Source: JAHFDS01 sp964593795 (GTDB lineage Bacteria > Myxococcota_A > Polyangia > JAHFDS01). From it: a stretch of DNA of 64,000 nucleotides. Location of the stretch: the NCBI GenBank assembly GCA_964593795.1, contig CAZQJC010000095.1, positions 1 through 64,000 of the forward strand. The letters are read 5' to 3'. The position numbers and the translations under genes are program-made. Below the pieces are notes generated by a model, which was not told the DNA's origin, did no database searches, and saw nothing but the letters and a program-made list of their open reading frames with translations. Positions 48,866 through 57,248 of the stretch are shown piece after piece (the stretch's first letter is position 1; the number at the start of each line of letters is the position of its first letter).

Positions 48866-50398
48866 TCAGCCGCCGGGGGTGGGCACGCCGCCGCCGGTGC
48901 TCCCGCCGCCGCTGCCACCGCCCGTGGTGACGCAGTCGCTGCCGCAGCAGAAGACCGGGCAGCAGTCGGGGCCGATGCCGGAGACGATCGGGTTGTCGCA
49001 GGTGGGCGCCGCGCAGGTGCGGCCCATGCCCGCGTCGCAGGTCTGCTGGCAGTCGAACTTCGTGCAGCAGCTCGCCGGGTCGAAGCCGACGGGCACCGAC
49101 GCCGTCCCGGGCGGGCACGCCGCCGGCGGCGGGCAGTCCACCGGGGTGTTCGGGGCGCCGCCCGTGGTGCTCACACGGCAGCCCATCGGATCCTCGGGCA
49201 CGCACTCACCGGCGCAGCCGCCGGACATGCTGTTCTGGTCGTCCCAGCAGTGCAGGCGGCACTGCAGACCGCGGCCGCACTCGGAGTCGGCCTGGCAGCC
49301 CGTCTGGCCGTCGTAGGCGCACTTGCCGTAGCACACCGCCGGGCACGCCCCGCTCGGGTCCATGCAGCCGGGGCTCGGCAGGCACAGCGAGGTGTCGCAC
49401 TTGCCGTTCGGGCCACACTCGGCGTCGCTCGTGCACTCGCCGCTCGGCGGAGGCGCGATGGGCTCGCACACGCAGGGATAGCCGCAGATGTTCTGCCCGT
49501 AGCAGGACAGGACCTCGTTCGGGCCGCAGGTCGGGTAGGTGCAGCCGCAGTAGCCGCCCATGCCGCCGCCGGCGCCGCCGCCCGGGGGAACCGGGCCGCC
49601 CGGGAAGCCGGGCGCAGAGCCGCTGCCCGACATGCCGCCATCCGGGAAGGTCGGATCGGGCGCCACGCCGCCGTCGCTCGGCGGGCCGGACGGATCGGTC
49701 GTCGGGATGCAGCACTCGGGCGGGTACATGCCGTCGTTCGGGGCGCGGCAGTTGCCGGCCTGGTCGACCCACGCGCCCCAGCAGCGATCGGGCACCGGCG
49801 TCGGATCAGGCCCCGGGCCTGGGCCCGGAGGCGGCACGTCACACGGGCACTGCCAGATCGGGCAGCACTTCTCGTCCTCGCCGACCGGGACCGGCTGGAC
49901 GCCAGGCCCGCAGTACGGCAGCGACGCCGGGCACGCGATGGCCGCGCGCGGATCGCACATCGTCCCGCCACCGCCACCGCCGCCGCCGGCCCAGCCGCCG
50001 GTGCCGCCGCCGCCGCCGCCGCTGCCATTCGGCATGCAGCGGTAGAGGGCGCAGCACTGCTCGTCGGAGCCGATCCAGAGGTTCGTCCCCGGCGGGCACA
50101 GCGGCGCCGGCCAGCCGTTGCAGCCGAGCGCGACCGCGCCGGCGGGGCACTCGTTCTGGCAGGAGTAGTGCGGGCAGCACCCGCTGTCGAAGTCGATCAC
50201 CGGCTCCTGCCCGTTCGCGCACTGCACGATGTCGATGGCAGGACACTCGGGCTGCATGCTGTTGTCACTACAGTACGCGGGCGGTTGGTTGCGAACGCGC
50301 GCGGTGCCCTGGCCGGTTCCACCCGCGGAGCCTGCGCGGTCTGCACCGCAGCCTGCCACCGCCAAGAACCCGAGCGCCGCCATCCATGCTGCTCTCAT
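48866..50398 (-). CDS. Large Cys-rich secreted lipoprotein
   Basis: This 510-aa protein starts MRAAWMAALGFLAVAGC (lipobox). It has about 55 cysteines arranged in repeats, each with a CC pair followed by CP or CxxC (GCCPHYSC, QCCALYRC, KCCPIWQC, SCCTKFDC, CCPVFCC), and Gly/Pro-rich spacers. This is a disulfide-knotted surface protein of a kind common in Myxococcota; function unknown. The start ATG 50398 has GGGAGA upstream; the frame extension to 50446 is not needed. An 18-bp palindrome lies 28 bp upstream. Confidence 0.78.
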   Translation of the reverse strand: MRAAWMAALGFLAVAGCGADRAGSAGGTGQGTARVRNQPPAYCSDNSMQPECPAIDIVQCANGQEPVIDFDSGCCPHYSCQNECPAGAVALGCNGWPAPLCPPGTNLWIGSDEQCCALYRCMPNGSGGGGGGTGGWAGGGGGGGGTMCDPRAAIACPASLPYCGPGVQPVPVGEDEKCCPIWQCPCDVPPPGPGPGPDPTPVPDRCWGAWVDQAGNCRAPNDGMYPPECCIPTTDPSGPPSDGGVAPDPTFPDGGMSGSGSAPGFPGGPVPPGGGAGGGMGGYCGCTYPTCGPNEVLSCYGQNICGYPCVCEPIAPPPSGECTSDAECGPNGKCDTSLCLPSPGCMDPSGACPAVCYGKCAYDGQTGCQADSECGRGLQCRLHCWDDQNSMSGGCAGECVPEDPMGCRVSTTGGAPNTPVDCPPPAACPPGTASVPVGFDPASCCTKFDCQQTCDAGMGRTCAAPTCDNPIVSGIGPDCCPVFCCGSDCVTTGGGSGGGSTGGGVPTPGG

Positions 50399-50425
50399 CG
50401 TGGTCTCCCTTCGCGAGCCGGTTGA

Positions 50426-50443
50426 TTCCAGCCAAGGCTGGAA
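50426..50443. promoter_or_regulatory. 18-bp perfect palindrome upstream of Cys-rich lipoprotein gene
   Basis: TTCCAGCC-AA-GGCTGGAA is a perfect palindrome with a 2-nt centre, in the leader of the 48866-50398 gene. It could be an operator for a dimeric regulator or, if transcribed, a leader hairpin. Confidence 0.6.
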
Positions 50444-50594
50444 CACGAACTTGAACTTCTCGGAGACTCGCTAGAGCAACCGCGGTGCCAGCCACTTCCG
50501 GCTGTGATTCCGGTGGATTGCGGGCAAGCGGGCTGTGTCCTCGACGACACAGGGGTGTATGCGCCCACACAGGGCGCGACTCCCGCGCGGCCTG

Positions 50595-52175
50595 CTACCA
50601 GCGCGGGTCCGTGGCGAGGAGCGCGTCGGCCTCGTCCACCGGGATCGCCTTGGCGAACAGGAAGCCTTGCGCCGAGTCGCAGCGCATCGCGCGCAGGTGC
50701 TGGAGCTGCGCCTCGGTCTCGACCCCCTCGGCGACCGCCGCGAGGTTGAGCGAGTGCGCCAGCGTGATGATGGTGCGCACGATCTCCGTGCTCTGCCGAT
50801 CGGTCACGAGGTTCGCGACGAAGGTGCGATCGATCTTGAGCGAGCTGATCGGGAACTGGTGCAGGTACGCGAGCGAGGAGTAGCCCGTCCCGAAGTCGTC
50901 GACCGACACGCGGATGCCGAGCGCGCGGAGCTGCAGGAGCATGCGCGCGGCCGCGCGGGCGTCCTTCATGAGCGAGCTCTCCGTGAGCTCCATCGTGATC
51001 GCGTCAGGCGGCAGGCCCGTCTCGCGCACGGTGCGCTCGACGTCGGTGACGAGCTCCTTGCGGCCGAACTGCTGGCCCGAGAGGTTGACGCTCATCGTCA
51101 CGTCGGCCGAGCGCAGGCGGAAGCGCCGCAGCGCCGCGCACGAGTGCTTGAGCACCGCTTGACCGAGCGGGATGATGAGGCCGCTCTCCTCGGCGACCGG
51201 GATGAACTTCACCGGCGGCACCATCCCGCGGTCGGGGTGCAGCCAGCGCGAGAGCGCCTCGAACGCCACGATCCGCCCGGTGCCGAGGTCGATGATCGGC
51301 TGGTACCAGGTCTCGAGCAGGTCGCTCGCGATCGCGCTCCGCAGGTCCGTCTCGAGGGCGACGCGCGCCATCTGCCTGCCGAGCTCATGGCTCGACGTGT
51401 CGCCGTCGTCGACGGTGCCGCTCTCCGCGCGGTCGATCACCTCGAGCCGCTGGAGCCACGCCTCGCCGCCCGCGCGGCCCGCGCCCAGCACGCGCACCCG
51501 CTCGCGGGCGCGGTGGGCCAGCGACGGCGGAAGGACGCCCTCGGCCTCTCGATCCTCGAGCAGCGTGAGCGCCTCGTGGAACAGGCGCGCCGCCTCGTCC
51601 TGGGCGCTCGCGCGTGACAGGAGCTCCACGATCTCGAAGGCGCTCGTGAAGCGATCGCGCAGCGAGGACGCGCGATCGGCGAGCCACTTGCGTCCGGACT
51701 CGAGGATGAGCAGGGTGGGGCTGCCGCCCTGGGGCTCGAGCTTGGTCATCGGCGCGGCGTCGAAGTCGGTCGCCGCCGCCGCCGCCGGAGACGACGGCAC
51801 GATCGGCGTGAGCTGCCAGACGTCGGACAGCCGGATCTCCATCGTGGCCACGGGCACGGCGGTGGTCCGGGCCTGCGTGGGCGCCTTGGCGGCCGTCGAG
51901 CGCAGGCTGAACTCGTTCCGGCCGATGCGGAACCAGTCCCCCGGGTTGAGGACGTGCCGCCCCTGGATCGGCGTCCCGTTCACGTGGACGCCGTTGCGGC
52001 TCGCGAGATCCTCGATCCACACGCGATCGGGCTCTACGGAGATGCGCGCGTGCCGGCGCGACGCGACCGGGTCGTCGATGCACACGTCGCACACGGGATC
52101 CCGTCCGATCACGAGCGTCGAGCCCGTCGGCAGATGGAAGTCGCTCGCGTGGTAGCGCAGGACGAAGCGCGTCAT
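50595..52175 (-). CDS. FHA-EAL c-di-GMP phosphodiesterase
   Basis: This 526-aa cytoplasmic protein has an N-terminal FHA phosphothreonine-binding domain (about 1-95: GRDPVCDVCIDDPVASRRHA and LASRNGVHVNG) followed by a helical linker. The EAL domain (about 270-515) has all signature residues: FEALSRW, SVNLSGQQF, ELTESSL, DDFGTGYSS, LKIDRTFV and AEGVETE, so active c-di-GMP hydrolysis is expected. No GGDEF is present. FHA input suggests control by a Ser/Thr kinase such as the one at 2087. The start is ATG 52175, divergent from the TRAP-type gene. Confidence 0.93.
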   Translation of the reverse strand: MTRFVLRYHASDFHLPTGSTLVIGRDPVCDVCIDDPVASRRHARISVEPDRVWIEDLASRNGVHVNGTPIQGRHVLNPGDWFRIGRNEFSLRSTAAKAPTQARTTAVPVATMEIRLSDVWQLTPIVPSSPAAAAATDFDAAPMTKLEPQGGSPTLLILESGRKWLADRASSLRDRFTSAFEIVELLSRASAQDEAARLFHEALTLLEDREAEGVLPPSLAHRARERVRVLGAGRAGGEAWLQRLEVIDRAESGTVDDGDTSSHELGRQMARVALETDLRSAIASDLLETWYQPIIDLGTGRIVAFEALSRWLHPDRGMVPPVKFIPVAEESGLIIPLGQAVLKHSCAALRRFRLRSADVTMSVNLSGQQFGRKELVTDVERTVRETGLPPDAITMELTESSLMKDARAAARMLLQLRALGIRVSVDDFGTGYSSLAYLHQFPISSLKIDRTFVANLVTDRQSTEIVRTIITLAHSLNLAAVAEGVETEAQLQHLRAMRCDSAQGFLFAKAIPVDEADALLATDPRW

Positions 52176-52312
52176 GAACGCTGCGCAATCTTACCGCTTG
52201 CACGGCCGCGTGCCCAATTCGCACGCCGCGGCACCCACGTTGACCGACATTCCTGTGCGCGCGACAACCGGTTATCCTTGCACGACCAGTGCGATCAATC
52301 CGCGATGGAACC

Positions 52313-53347
52313 ATGGTCAGGCGCGGGTGGCTCGTGGGCGCGGTGGTGGGGATCGTGGCGGGCGGCGCCTCCGGCAGCGCTCGCGCGGAGCGGCCCCTCG
52401 TGGTCACGGTCGGCCCCGAGGGCACCCCGTGGGCCGAGCTCGCGCTCGGGATCTCGCAGCGGGTCGAGCGGGCGACCGGAGGCAAGGTCAACCCGCGCAC
52501 CGCGCTCGGCGGCGCGTTCGGCGACGAGGTCGTCACCGCGAAGCAGTGCGTCGCGGGAGGTCGCATCCTCTTCTGGGGAGGGTCGGCCGCTGCGCTCGCG
52601 ACCGTGGTTCCGGAGCTCGAGGCGCTCGAGATCCCGTTCCTGTTCAACGACGACGCCGAGGTGGACGCGGTGCTCTCGGGGCCCGCGCTGGCGGCGCTCC
52701 GCCGCGTCCTCGAGCGGCACGGCCTCGCGCTCTGGGGCGCGCCGACCGAGGTCGGCTGGCGGAGCTTCGGCGGCAAGAAGGCGCTGCGCCGCCCCGAGGA
52801 CTTCGTCGGCCTGGCCGTGCGCTCGCAGGAGAGCGCGATCCACCTCGACCTGTGGCGCGCGCTCGGGGCCAAGCCGCGCGGCATCTCCGTGATCGACACG
52901 CTCTCGGTGCTCGAGGGCGGGGACGTGGTGGCCTTCGATCAGAGCCCGCTCTTCATGATGGCCACGTCGTGGTCGCGCACGATCACGCACTACACGCTGT
53001 CCCGGCACATCTACCAGCCGGGGCTCATCGTGATGTGCAAGGGCGCTGGCGCGCTCCTCTCGGCGCCCCAGCGCACCAAGGTCCTCGAGCGCTCCACCGA
53101 GGAGACCGCGCGTTGCACGCGCGCCGTCCGCAAGCTCAACGCGGACGTCCTCACCCAGCTCACGGCGCAGGGGGTGCAGGTCGTGACGCCCTCCAGGGCG
53201 GAGCGCCTCGCGCTCGCCGCGGGCGTGCCGGGCGTGCGCGCGGCGTTCGAGCAGCGCGCCTCTGCGCCGACCCTCGGCCTGCTCAAGGTGATCGACGGCG
53301 CCCTCAAGGGCCTGCGAAAGAGAGGCCTCCAGGCCTCCGATCCGTAG
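52313..53347 (+). CDS. TRAP-type solute-binding protein (DctP-like)
   Basis: This 344-aa secreted protein has a signal peptide (RRGWLVGAVVGIVAGGASGSARA). The DctP fold is marked by VVTVGPEGTPWAELALGIS, FGDEVVTAKQCVAGG, LEIPFLFND, AVRSQESAIHLDLWRALGAKP and VLEGGDVVAFDQSPL. Such proteins deliver organic acids to DctQ/DctM permeases, but none is encoded here, so it is an orphan or serves as a sensor domain partner. The Arg that holds the ligand carboxylate is probably in LAVRSQE. The start is ATG 52313 with no clear Shine-Dalgarno. Confidence 0.85.
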   Translation: MVRRGWLVGAVVGIVAGGASGSARAERPLVVTVGPEGTPWAELALGISQRVERATGGKVNPRTALGGAFGDEVVTAKQCVAGGRILFWGGSAAALATVVPELEALEIPFLFNDDAEVDAVLSGPALAALRRVLERHGLALWGAPTEVGWRSFGGKKALRRPEDFVGLAVRSQESAIHLDLWRALGAKPRGISVIDTLSVLEGGDVVAFDQSPLFMMATSWSRTITHYTLSRHIYQPGLIVMCKGAGALLSAPQRTKVLERSTEETARCTRAVRKLNADVLTQLTAQGVQVVTPSRAERLALAAGVPGVRAAFEQRASAPTLGLLKVIDGALKGLRKRGLQASDP

Positions 53348-53352
53348 CGCGT

Positions 53353-53940
53353 CTACTTCTTCTCGAGCTTCTGCAGGCGCTCCTCGATCGCCTTGAGGCG
53401 CGCGTCGAGCTTCTTGTCGACGTCGCCCTGGTGGAGGAAGAACGAGCGCATCGGCCGCGGCTCGCTCGCCTTGTCCATCGTTGCGGTCAGCGTGTGCCGC
53501 CGCTTGTCCCGCACGACCACGATCGCGACCTTGTCACCCTCCTTCTTGTCGGCGATCGCGGAGACCACGTCGCCCGCGTCGTCGACCTTCTTGCCGTCGA
53601 CCTGCAGGACGACGTCGCCGGCCCGCAGGCCCGCCCGCTCCGCCACGCTTTTCGGCTCGACGTGCGCGACGAGGACGCCCTCCCTGTCCGGGGCGCCGAA
53701 GAACCTCCGCAGGTCCTCGCCGAGCGGCTGGAGCTGCACGCCGAGCCGCCCGCGGCCCGAGAACATCCTGAAGTGGTGCATCCCGGGCATGCCCTCGGCC
53801 GTCCACACGCCGTCGTCGCCCCCCACGAACACGTGAGGCTCGTGCGCCGCGGCGGGGCGTGGCGCGGCCGCCAGCAGCAGCGCCCAGGCGCCCGCCGCCA
53901 TCGGGTACCTGGTCCATCGTGATCGCTCGAGGTGTCCCAT
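53353..53940 (-). CDS. Secreted PDZ-domain protein
   Basis: This 195-aa protein has a signal peptide (YPMAAGAWALLLAAAPRPAAA), a His/Met-rich segment (HHFRMF) and one PDZ domain (about residues 80-165: LGVQLQPLGEDLRRFFGAP, VEPKSVAERAGLRAGDVVLQVDGKKV, DKVAIVVVRDKRRHTL). A C-terminal coiled coil (KKLDARLKAIEERLQKLEKK) closes it. It looks like a DegP-type PDZ without a protease domain, so a scaffold or adaptor. The start ATG 53940 has GGAGGG upstream. It is divergent from the cytochrome operon. Confidence 0.85.
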   Translation of the reverse strand: MGHLERSRWTRYPMAAGAWALLLAAAPRPAAAHEPHVFVGGDDGVWTAEGMPGMHHFRMFSGRGRLGVQLQPLGEDLRRFFGAPDREGVLVAHVEPKSVAERAGLRAGDVVLQVDGKKVDDAGDVVSAIADKKEGDKVAIVVVRDKRRHTLTATMDKASEPRPMRSFFLHQGDVDKKLDARLKAIEERLQKLEKK

Positions 53941-54041
53941 CGGTCCCTCCCTTTCCTGATCGTCGAACCCGCCCCCCCAGGCGGCCATTCCCGCGTCGCA
54001 CTTCTTGAATTGCGGGGAGCCTCGGCCGATGCTTGCGCCCG

Positions 54042-54407
54042 ATGAGATGGATCCTGGGAGGAGGGCTCGGGCTCTTGTGGGTCGCCGGTTGCGGTGACCC
54101 CGTCAAGGACCGGCCCGCGAAGTGGTCCTACATCAGCGCCGCGATCATCGAGCCGTCGTGCTCGACCGCGAGCTGTCACTCCAAGCTCGGGCGTGCCAAG
54201 GGCCTCGAGCTCGAGTCCAAGGACGGCGCCTACACGGCGCTGCTCGGCGGCGCCTTCGTCGTCCCGGGGGAGCCGGACCAGTCGAAGCTGATGTTCTTGT
54301 TGCGCGGCAAGGAGGTGAACCGGCGTATGCCGCCGGACGTGCCGCTGTCGGACGCGGACATCGCGCTCGTCGAGCAATGGATCCTGGAAGGGGCGAAGGC
54401 GGAATGA
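54042..54407 (+). CDS. Monoheme c-type cytochrome lipoprotein with CX4CH site
   Basis: This 121-aa lipoprotein (lipobox WVAGC, Cys17) has a single candidate heme site, C40-STAS-C45-H46, which is CX4CH instead of CX2CH. A distal Met is offered by RMPPD (M96), as in class I cytochromes. VPGEPDQSKLMFLL and LSDADIALVEQWI recall planctomycete/myxobacterial cytochrome domains. The start ATG 54042 is preferred to TTG 54033. It is the first gene of an operon and overlaps the next by ATGA. Confidence 0.8.
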   Translation: MRWILGGGLGLLWVAGCGDPVKDRPAKWSYISAAIIEPSCSTASCHSKLGRAKGLELESKDGAYTALLGGAFVVPGEPDQSKLMFLLRGKEVNRRMPPDVPLSDADIALVEQWILEGAKAE

Positions 54408-55540
54408 GGCTCGTCCTCCTCGTCGGGGCCATCGCCATCGCGCTCTTCTCGGGGCGCCCGGCCGAGGCCTATCCCCAATTCCAGCTCGCCGCCGACGGCG
54501 CGCAGCGCTGCAACCAGTGCCACTTCTCGCCCTCGGGCGGCACGCTCATCAACGGCTACGGTCGCAGCCAGACCGGCGACACGCTGGCCGCCCGCGGCAA
54601 CGGCGGCCTCCTCCACGGCAAGCTCACGCTGCCCGAGTGGCTGGCGCTCGGCGGCGATCTCCGCGGCGCCTTCGTCACGAACGACGTGGGCGAGACCGAG
54701 GGGCCGCAGGTGGCCCTCTTCCCGATGCAGGGCGACGCCTACGTCCACGCGGGCGGCGGCGGCTTCTCGCTCAACCTCACCGTCGGGCTCCGCGGCGCCG
54801 CGCGCGGCGACACCGCGGGCTACGCCGAGCGCACCGCGTCGCGCGAGCACTACCTCATGTGGCAGAGCGGAAACGGCGAGGGCGCCTACGTGCGGGCGGG
54901 CCGGTTCCTCCTGCCGTATGGCCTGCGCCTCGCGGAGCACGTGACGTACGTGCGGCGCTACCTCGGCCAGAACATCCTCGAGGAGCCGTACGCGCTCTCG
55001 GGCGGCTACATCAAGAACGACTGGGAGCTGCACGTCTCGGCGTTCACGCCGTTTGTCATCGCGCCGGTCGGCCAGCGCGGCTCGGGCGGCGTCGTCTACT
55101 ACGAGAACCGCCTGTCGGACAGCGCGATCGTGGGCGCGCAGGCGCGCGTGTCGATCGCGGCCGAGCAGCGCAACTTCCAGGGGGGCCTCGTCGGCAAGTA
55201 CTTCCTCGAAAAGCCCAAGGTCCTGACGATGGGGGAGCTCGACTTCGTGCGCCAGCAGTTCCCCAAGGTGCCGGGCGGCGCGGGGCGCAACCAGCTCGTG
55301 TCGTACCTGGGCGTGTTCTGGATGCCGCTCGGCGGCTACTTCGGGGGCCTCGCGTGGGAGCGCTACGACGAGGACCTCGCGGTGCGTGACGTCGCGCGCG
55401 ACTCGTTCTCGGTGCAGGCGCACTGGTGGCCGGTCGCGCACCTCGAGTTCCTCCTGTACGGGCGGGTGCAGTTCAACGGCGGCGGCGACGCGGGCGATCC
55501 CGCCAAGACGGTCATGCTGCAGCTCCACTACTGGCTGTGA
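54404..55540 (+). CDS. Outer-membrane beta-barrel with N-terminal CXXCH heme motif
   Basis: This 378-aa protein has a signal peptide (LLVGAIAIALFSGRPAEA), a heme motif C36-NQ-C39-H40 followed by FSPSGGTLINGYGRS, and then about 320 residues of alternating beta strands ending in aromatic LHYWL, typical of an outer-membrane barrel. The CxxCHxxPxGG pattern is found in Myxococcota and metal-reducing bacteria on barrels of this type. It could form a porin fused to a small cytochrome handle for electron transfer across the outer membrane. ATGA overlap with the previous gene. Confidence 0.82.
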   Translation: MRLVLLVGAIAIALFSGRPAEAYPQFQLAADGAQRCNQCHFSPSGGTLINGYGRSQTGDTLAARGNGGLLHGKLTLPEWLALGGDLRGAFVTNDVGETEGPQVALFPMQGDAYVHAGGGGFSLNLTVGLRGAARGDTAGYAERTASREHYLMWQSGNGEGAYVRAGRFLLPYGLRLAEHVTYVRRYLGQNILEEPYALSGGYIKNDWELHVSAFTPFVIAPVGQRGSGGVVYYENRLSDSAIVGAQARVSIAAEQRNFQGGLVGKYFLEKPKVLTMGELDFVRQQFPKVPGGAGRNQLVSYLGVFWMPLGGYFGGLAWERYDEDLAVRDVARDSFSVQAHWWPVAHLEFLLYGRVQFNGGGDAGDPAKTVMLQLHYWL

Positions 55541-55560
55541 CGATCATGGGAAGACTCCAC

Positions 55561-56796
55561 ATGCCTCGCACTGGAATCCTCTCGGCCGCGATGCTGGTCG
55601 CGCTCGGGTGCGCACCTGACGTGCCCGCGGCGCCCACGTGGGCCAAGGACGTGCGGCCGATCCTGCTCGCGAACTGCGTGCGCTGCCACGGCGAGGAGCC
55701 CTCCGGCGGCGCGCCGACGGCCTTTCGCCTCGATCGCTACGAGGACAGCGACGCGCGGGGCGCGAAGACGATGGCGCGCTACCTCGCGCACCGCGCCGGC
55801 GACCTCGGCCAGATGCCGCCCAATGGTCCGGCGCTGTCGGACCGGCAACGCGACATCCTCAAGAAGTGGTACGCGGCCAAGGCGCCGCGCGGCGACGGCA
55901 ACGCGCTTCCGTCGCTCGTCGTGGTCAAGGCGCCGGCCGCGACGGCCGACGATCAGGTCTCGCTCACGTACCAGCTCGGCGACGGCGATCGCGACGCCGG
56001 CTACGGGACGCTCGTGGCCGTGCAGGGGACGGTGCAGGTCCCGATCGCGCCGCTGCCGCCCGGGCGCCACGACCTCACGTGGGACACGGGGCAGGTCGCG
56101 GCGGGCACCTACACCTTGCAGGCGACCATCAGCGACGCGCAGGCGGACGCGATGGGCGCCACGGTGGAGCAGAAGGTGGAGCTCGGGACGGTGGTGGTCG
56201 CGCACGCCGGCGGCAACACGGCGCCGAAGGTCAGCGTGGCCTCGCCGTTCCGCGACCAGATCCTCACGGACGCGCAGAGCCCCGTCACGATCACGCTCCA
56301 GGTCGACGATCCCGACGCGGGCGACACGGTGACCACCGAGGTCGTGGCCCGGCGCGGCAGCGAGACGGTGACGTTCCCGGCGGTCACCGGCACGGGCGCC
56401 ATGGCGCCCAGGATCATGTGGGACACGAGGACCGTCGGCGAGGGACCGAACTGGCGCCTCGAGGCGACCGCGACGGACTCGAAGGGCGCCAAGCGCACGT
56501 TCAAGGGTCCGGAGTTCGTGATCACCCATCACACCACGAGCGTCACGTTCGATCAGGTCTCGAAGATCTTCACCGACCGCTGCGTGCCCTGCCACGCCAC
56601 CGACGTGAACATCATCGTCGAGTTCGAGCCGATGATGATCGACGGCTGGCTCGCTCCCATCTACCAGCGCGTGGTGCGCAAGCGCGAGATGCCGCCGCGA
56701 TCGGCGATTGGCCTCTTTTCCACCTACCAGTTCATCACCGAGGAGGAGCGCGCGCAGATCGCGAGCTGGATCCTCGGAGGAGCGCCGCGGCCATGA
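55561..56796 (+). CDS. Diheme c-type cytochrome lipoprotein with central Ig-like domain
   Basis: This 411-aa lipoprotein (lipobox LVALGC, Cys17) has a cytochrome domain at each end: C39-VR-C42-H43 near the start (VRPILLANCVRCHGEE, with QMPPNGP as a Met ligand candidate) and C341-VP-C344-H345 near the end (FTDRCVPCHATD, with EMPPRSA). The middle (about 125-320) is beta-sandwich-like (TVVVAHAGGNTAPKVSV). The start ATG 55561 is chosen because GGAAG lies 8 nt upstream; ATG 55546 is the alternative. The stop overlaps the next gene by ATGA. Confidence 0.82.
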   Translation: MPRTGILSAAMLVALGCAPDVPAAPTWAKDVRPILLANCVRCHGEEPSGGAPTAFRLDRYEDSDARGAKTMARYLAHRAGDLGQMPPNGPALSDRQRDILKKWYAAKAPRGDGNALPSLVVVKAPAATADDQVSLTYQLGDGDRDAGYGTLVAVQGTVQVPIAPLPPGRHDLTWDTGQVAAGTYTLQATISDAQADAMGATVEQKVELGTVVVAHAGGNTAPKVSVASPFRDQILTDAQSPVTITLQVDDPDAGDTVTTEVVARRGSETVTFPAVTGTGAMAPRIMWDTRTVGEGPNWRLEATATDSKGAKRTFKGPEFVITHHTTSVTFDQVSKIFTDRCVPCHATDVNIIVEFEPMMIDGWLAPIYQRVVRKREMPPRSAIGLFSTYQFITEEERAQIASWILGGAPRP

Positions 56797-57248
56797 AGGC
56801 GTTGTTGCACTGCAGCTTGCTCGCCGCGATCGCCGGCTGCGGCGGCGAGGACGTCGACGCGACGAGCCTCTCGCCGCTCGCGGGCTACCAGGGCTGGGCG
56901 AGCCGCACCGTCAAGGGTGAGGTGGCCGGGCACGGCGACACCATCCGCGTCATCTACGCGAACGACGTGGCGCGCTCGTACGCCCACGCCGGGCGCTACC
57001 CGGTGGGTTCCGTGCTGGTCAAGGAGGTGCACGAGAAGGGCGACTACGACCGCCCCGGCAAGCTCCTCGAGACGGTCGTCATGCGCAAGGTCACCGAGGA
57101 CTTCCTGCCGTCGACGCAGCCACTCGACAAGGGGTGGCTCTTCACGGAGGTGGACGGCGCCAAGGAGACGCGAAAGGCCCTCTGCTGGGAGAAGTGCCAC
57201 CGCCAGGGCAAGTTCGACTACGCGTGGTTCGACTACGCCGATCTCTGA
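56793..57248 (+). CDS. Cytochrome P460-like lipoprotein with CX3CH heme site
   Basis: This 151-aa lipoprotein (IAGC, Cys16) matches the cytochrome P460 core: WASRTVKGEVAGHGDTIRVI, YANDVARSYAHAGRYPVGSVLVKEV and a C-terminal heme site. The site reads C131-WEK-C135-H136, that is CX3CH. In known P460s a Lys is cross-linked to the heme and the enzyme oxidises hydroxylamine; Lys77 in VLVKEV is a candidate by position, which is inference. It is the last gene of the operon; its stop abuts the convergent carbonic anhydrase stop. Confidence 0.8.
   Translation: MKALLHCSLLAAIAGCGGEDVDATSLSPLAGYQGWASRTVKGEVAGHGDTIRVIYANDVARSYAHAGRYPVGSVLVKEVHEKGDYDRPGKLLETVVMRKVTEDFLPSTQPLDKGWLFTEVDGAKETRKALCWEKCHRQGKFDYAWFDYADL

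Noticed and set aside
52313..53347. Complete TRAP transporter
   Set aside because: Only the solute-binding protein is encoded; neither DctQ nor DctM is adjacent.
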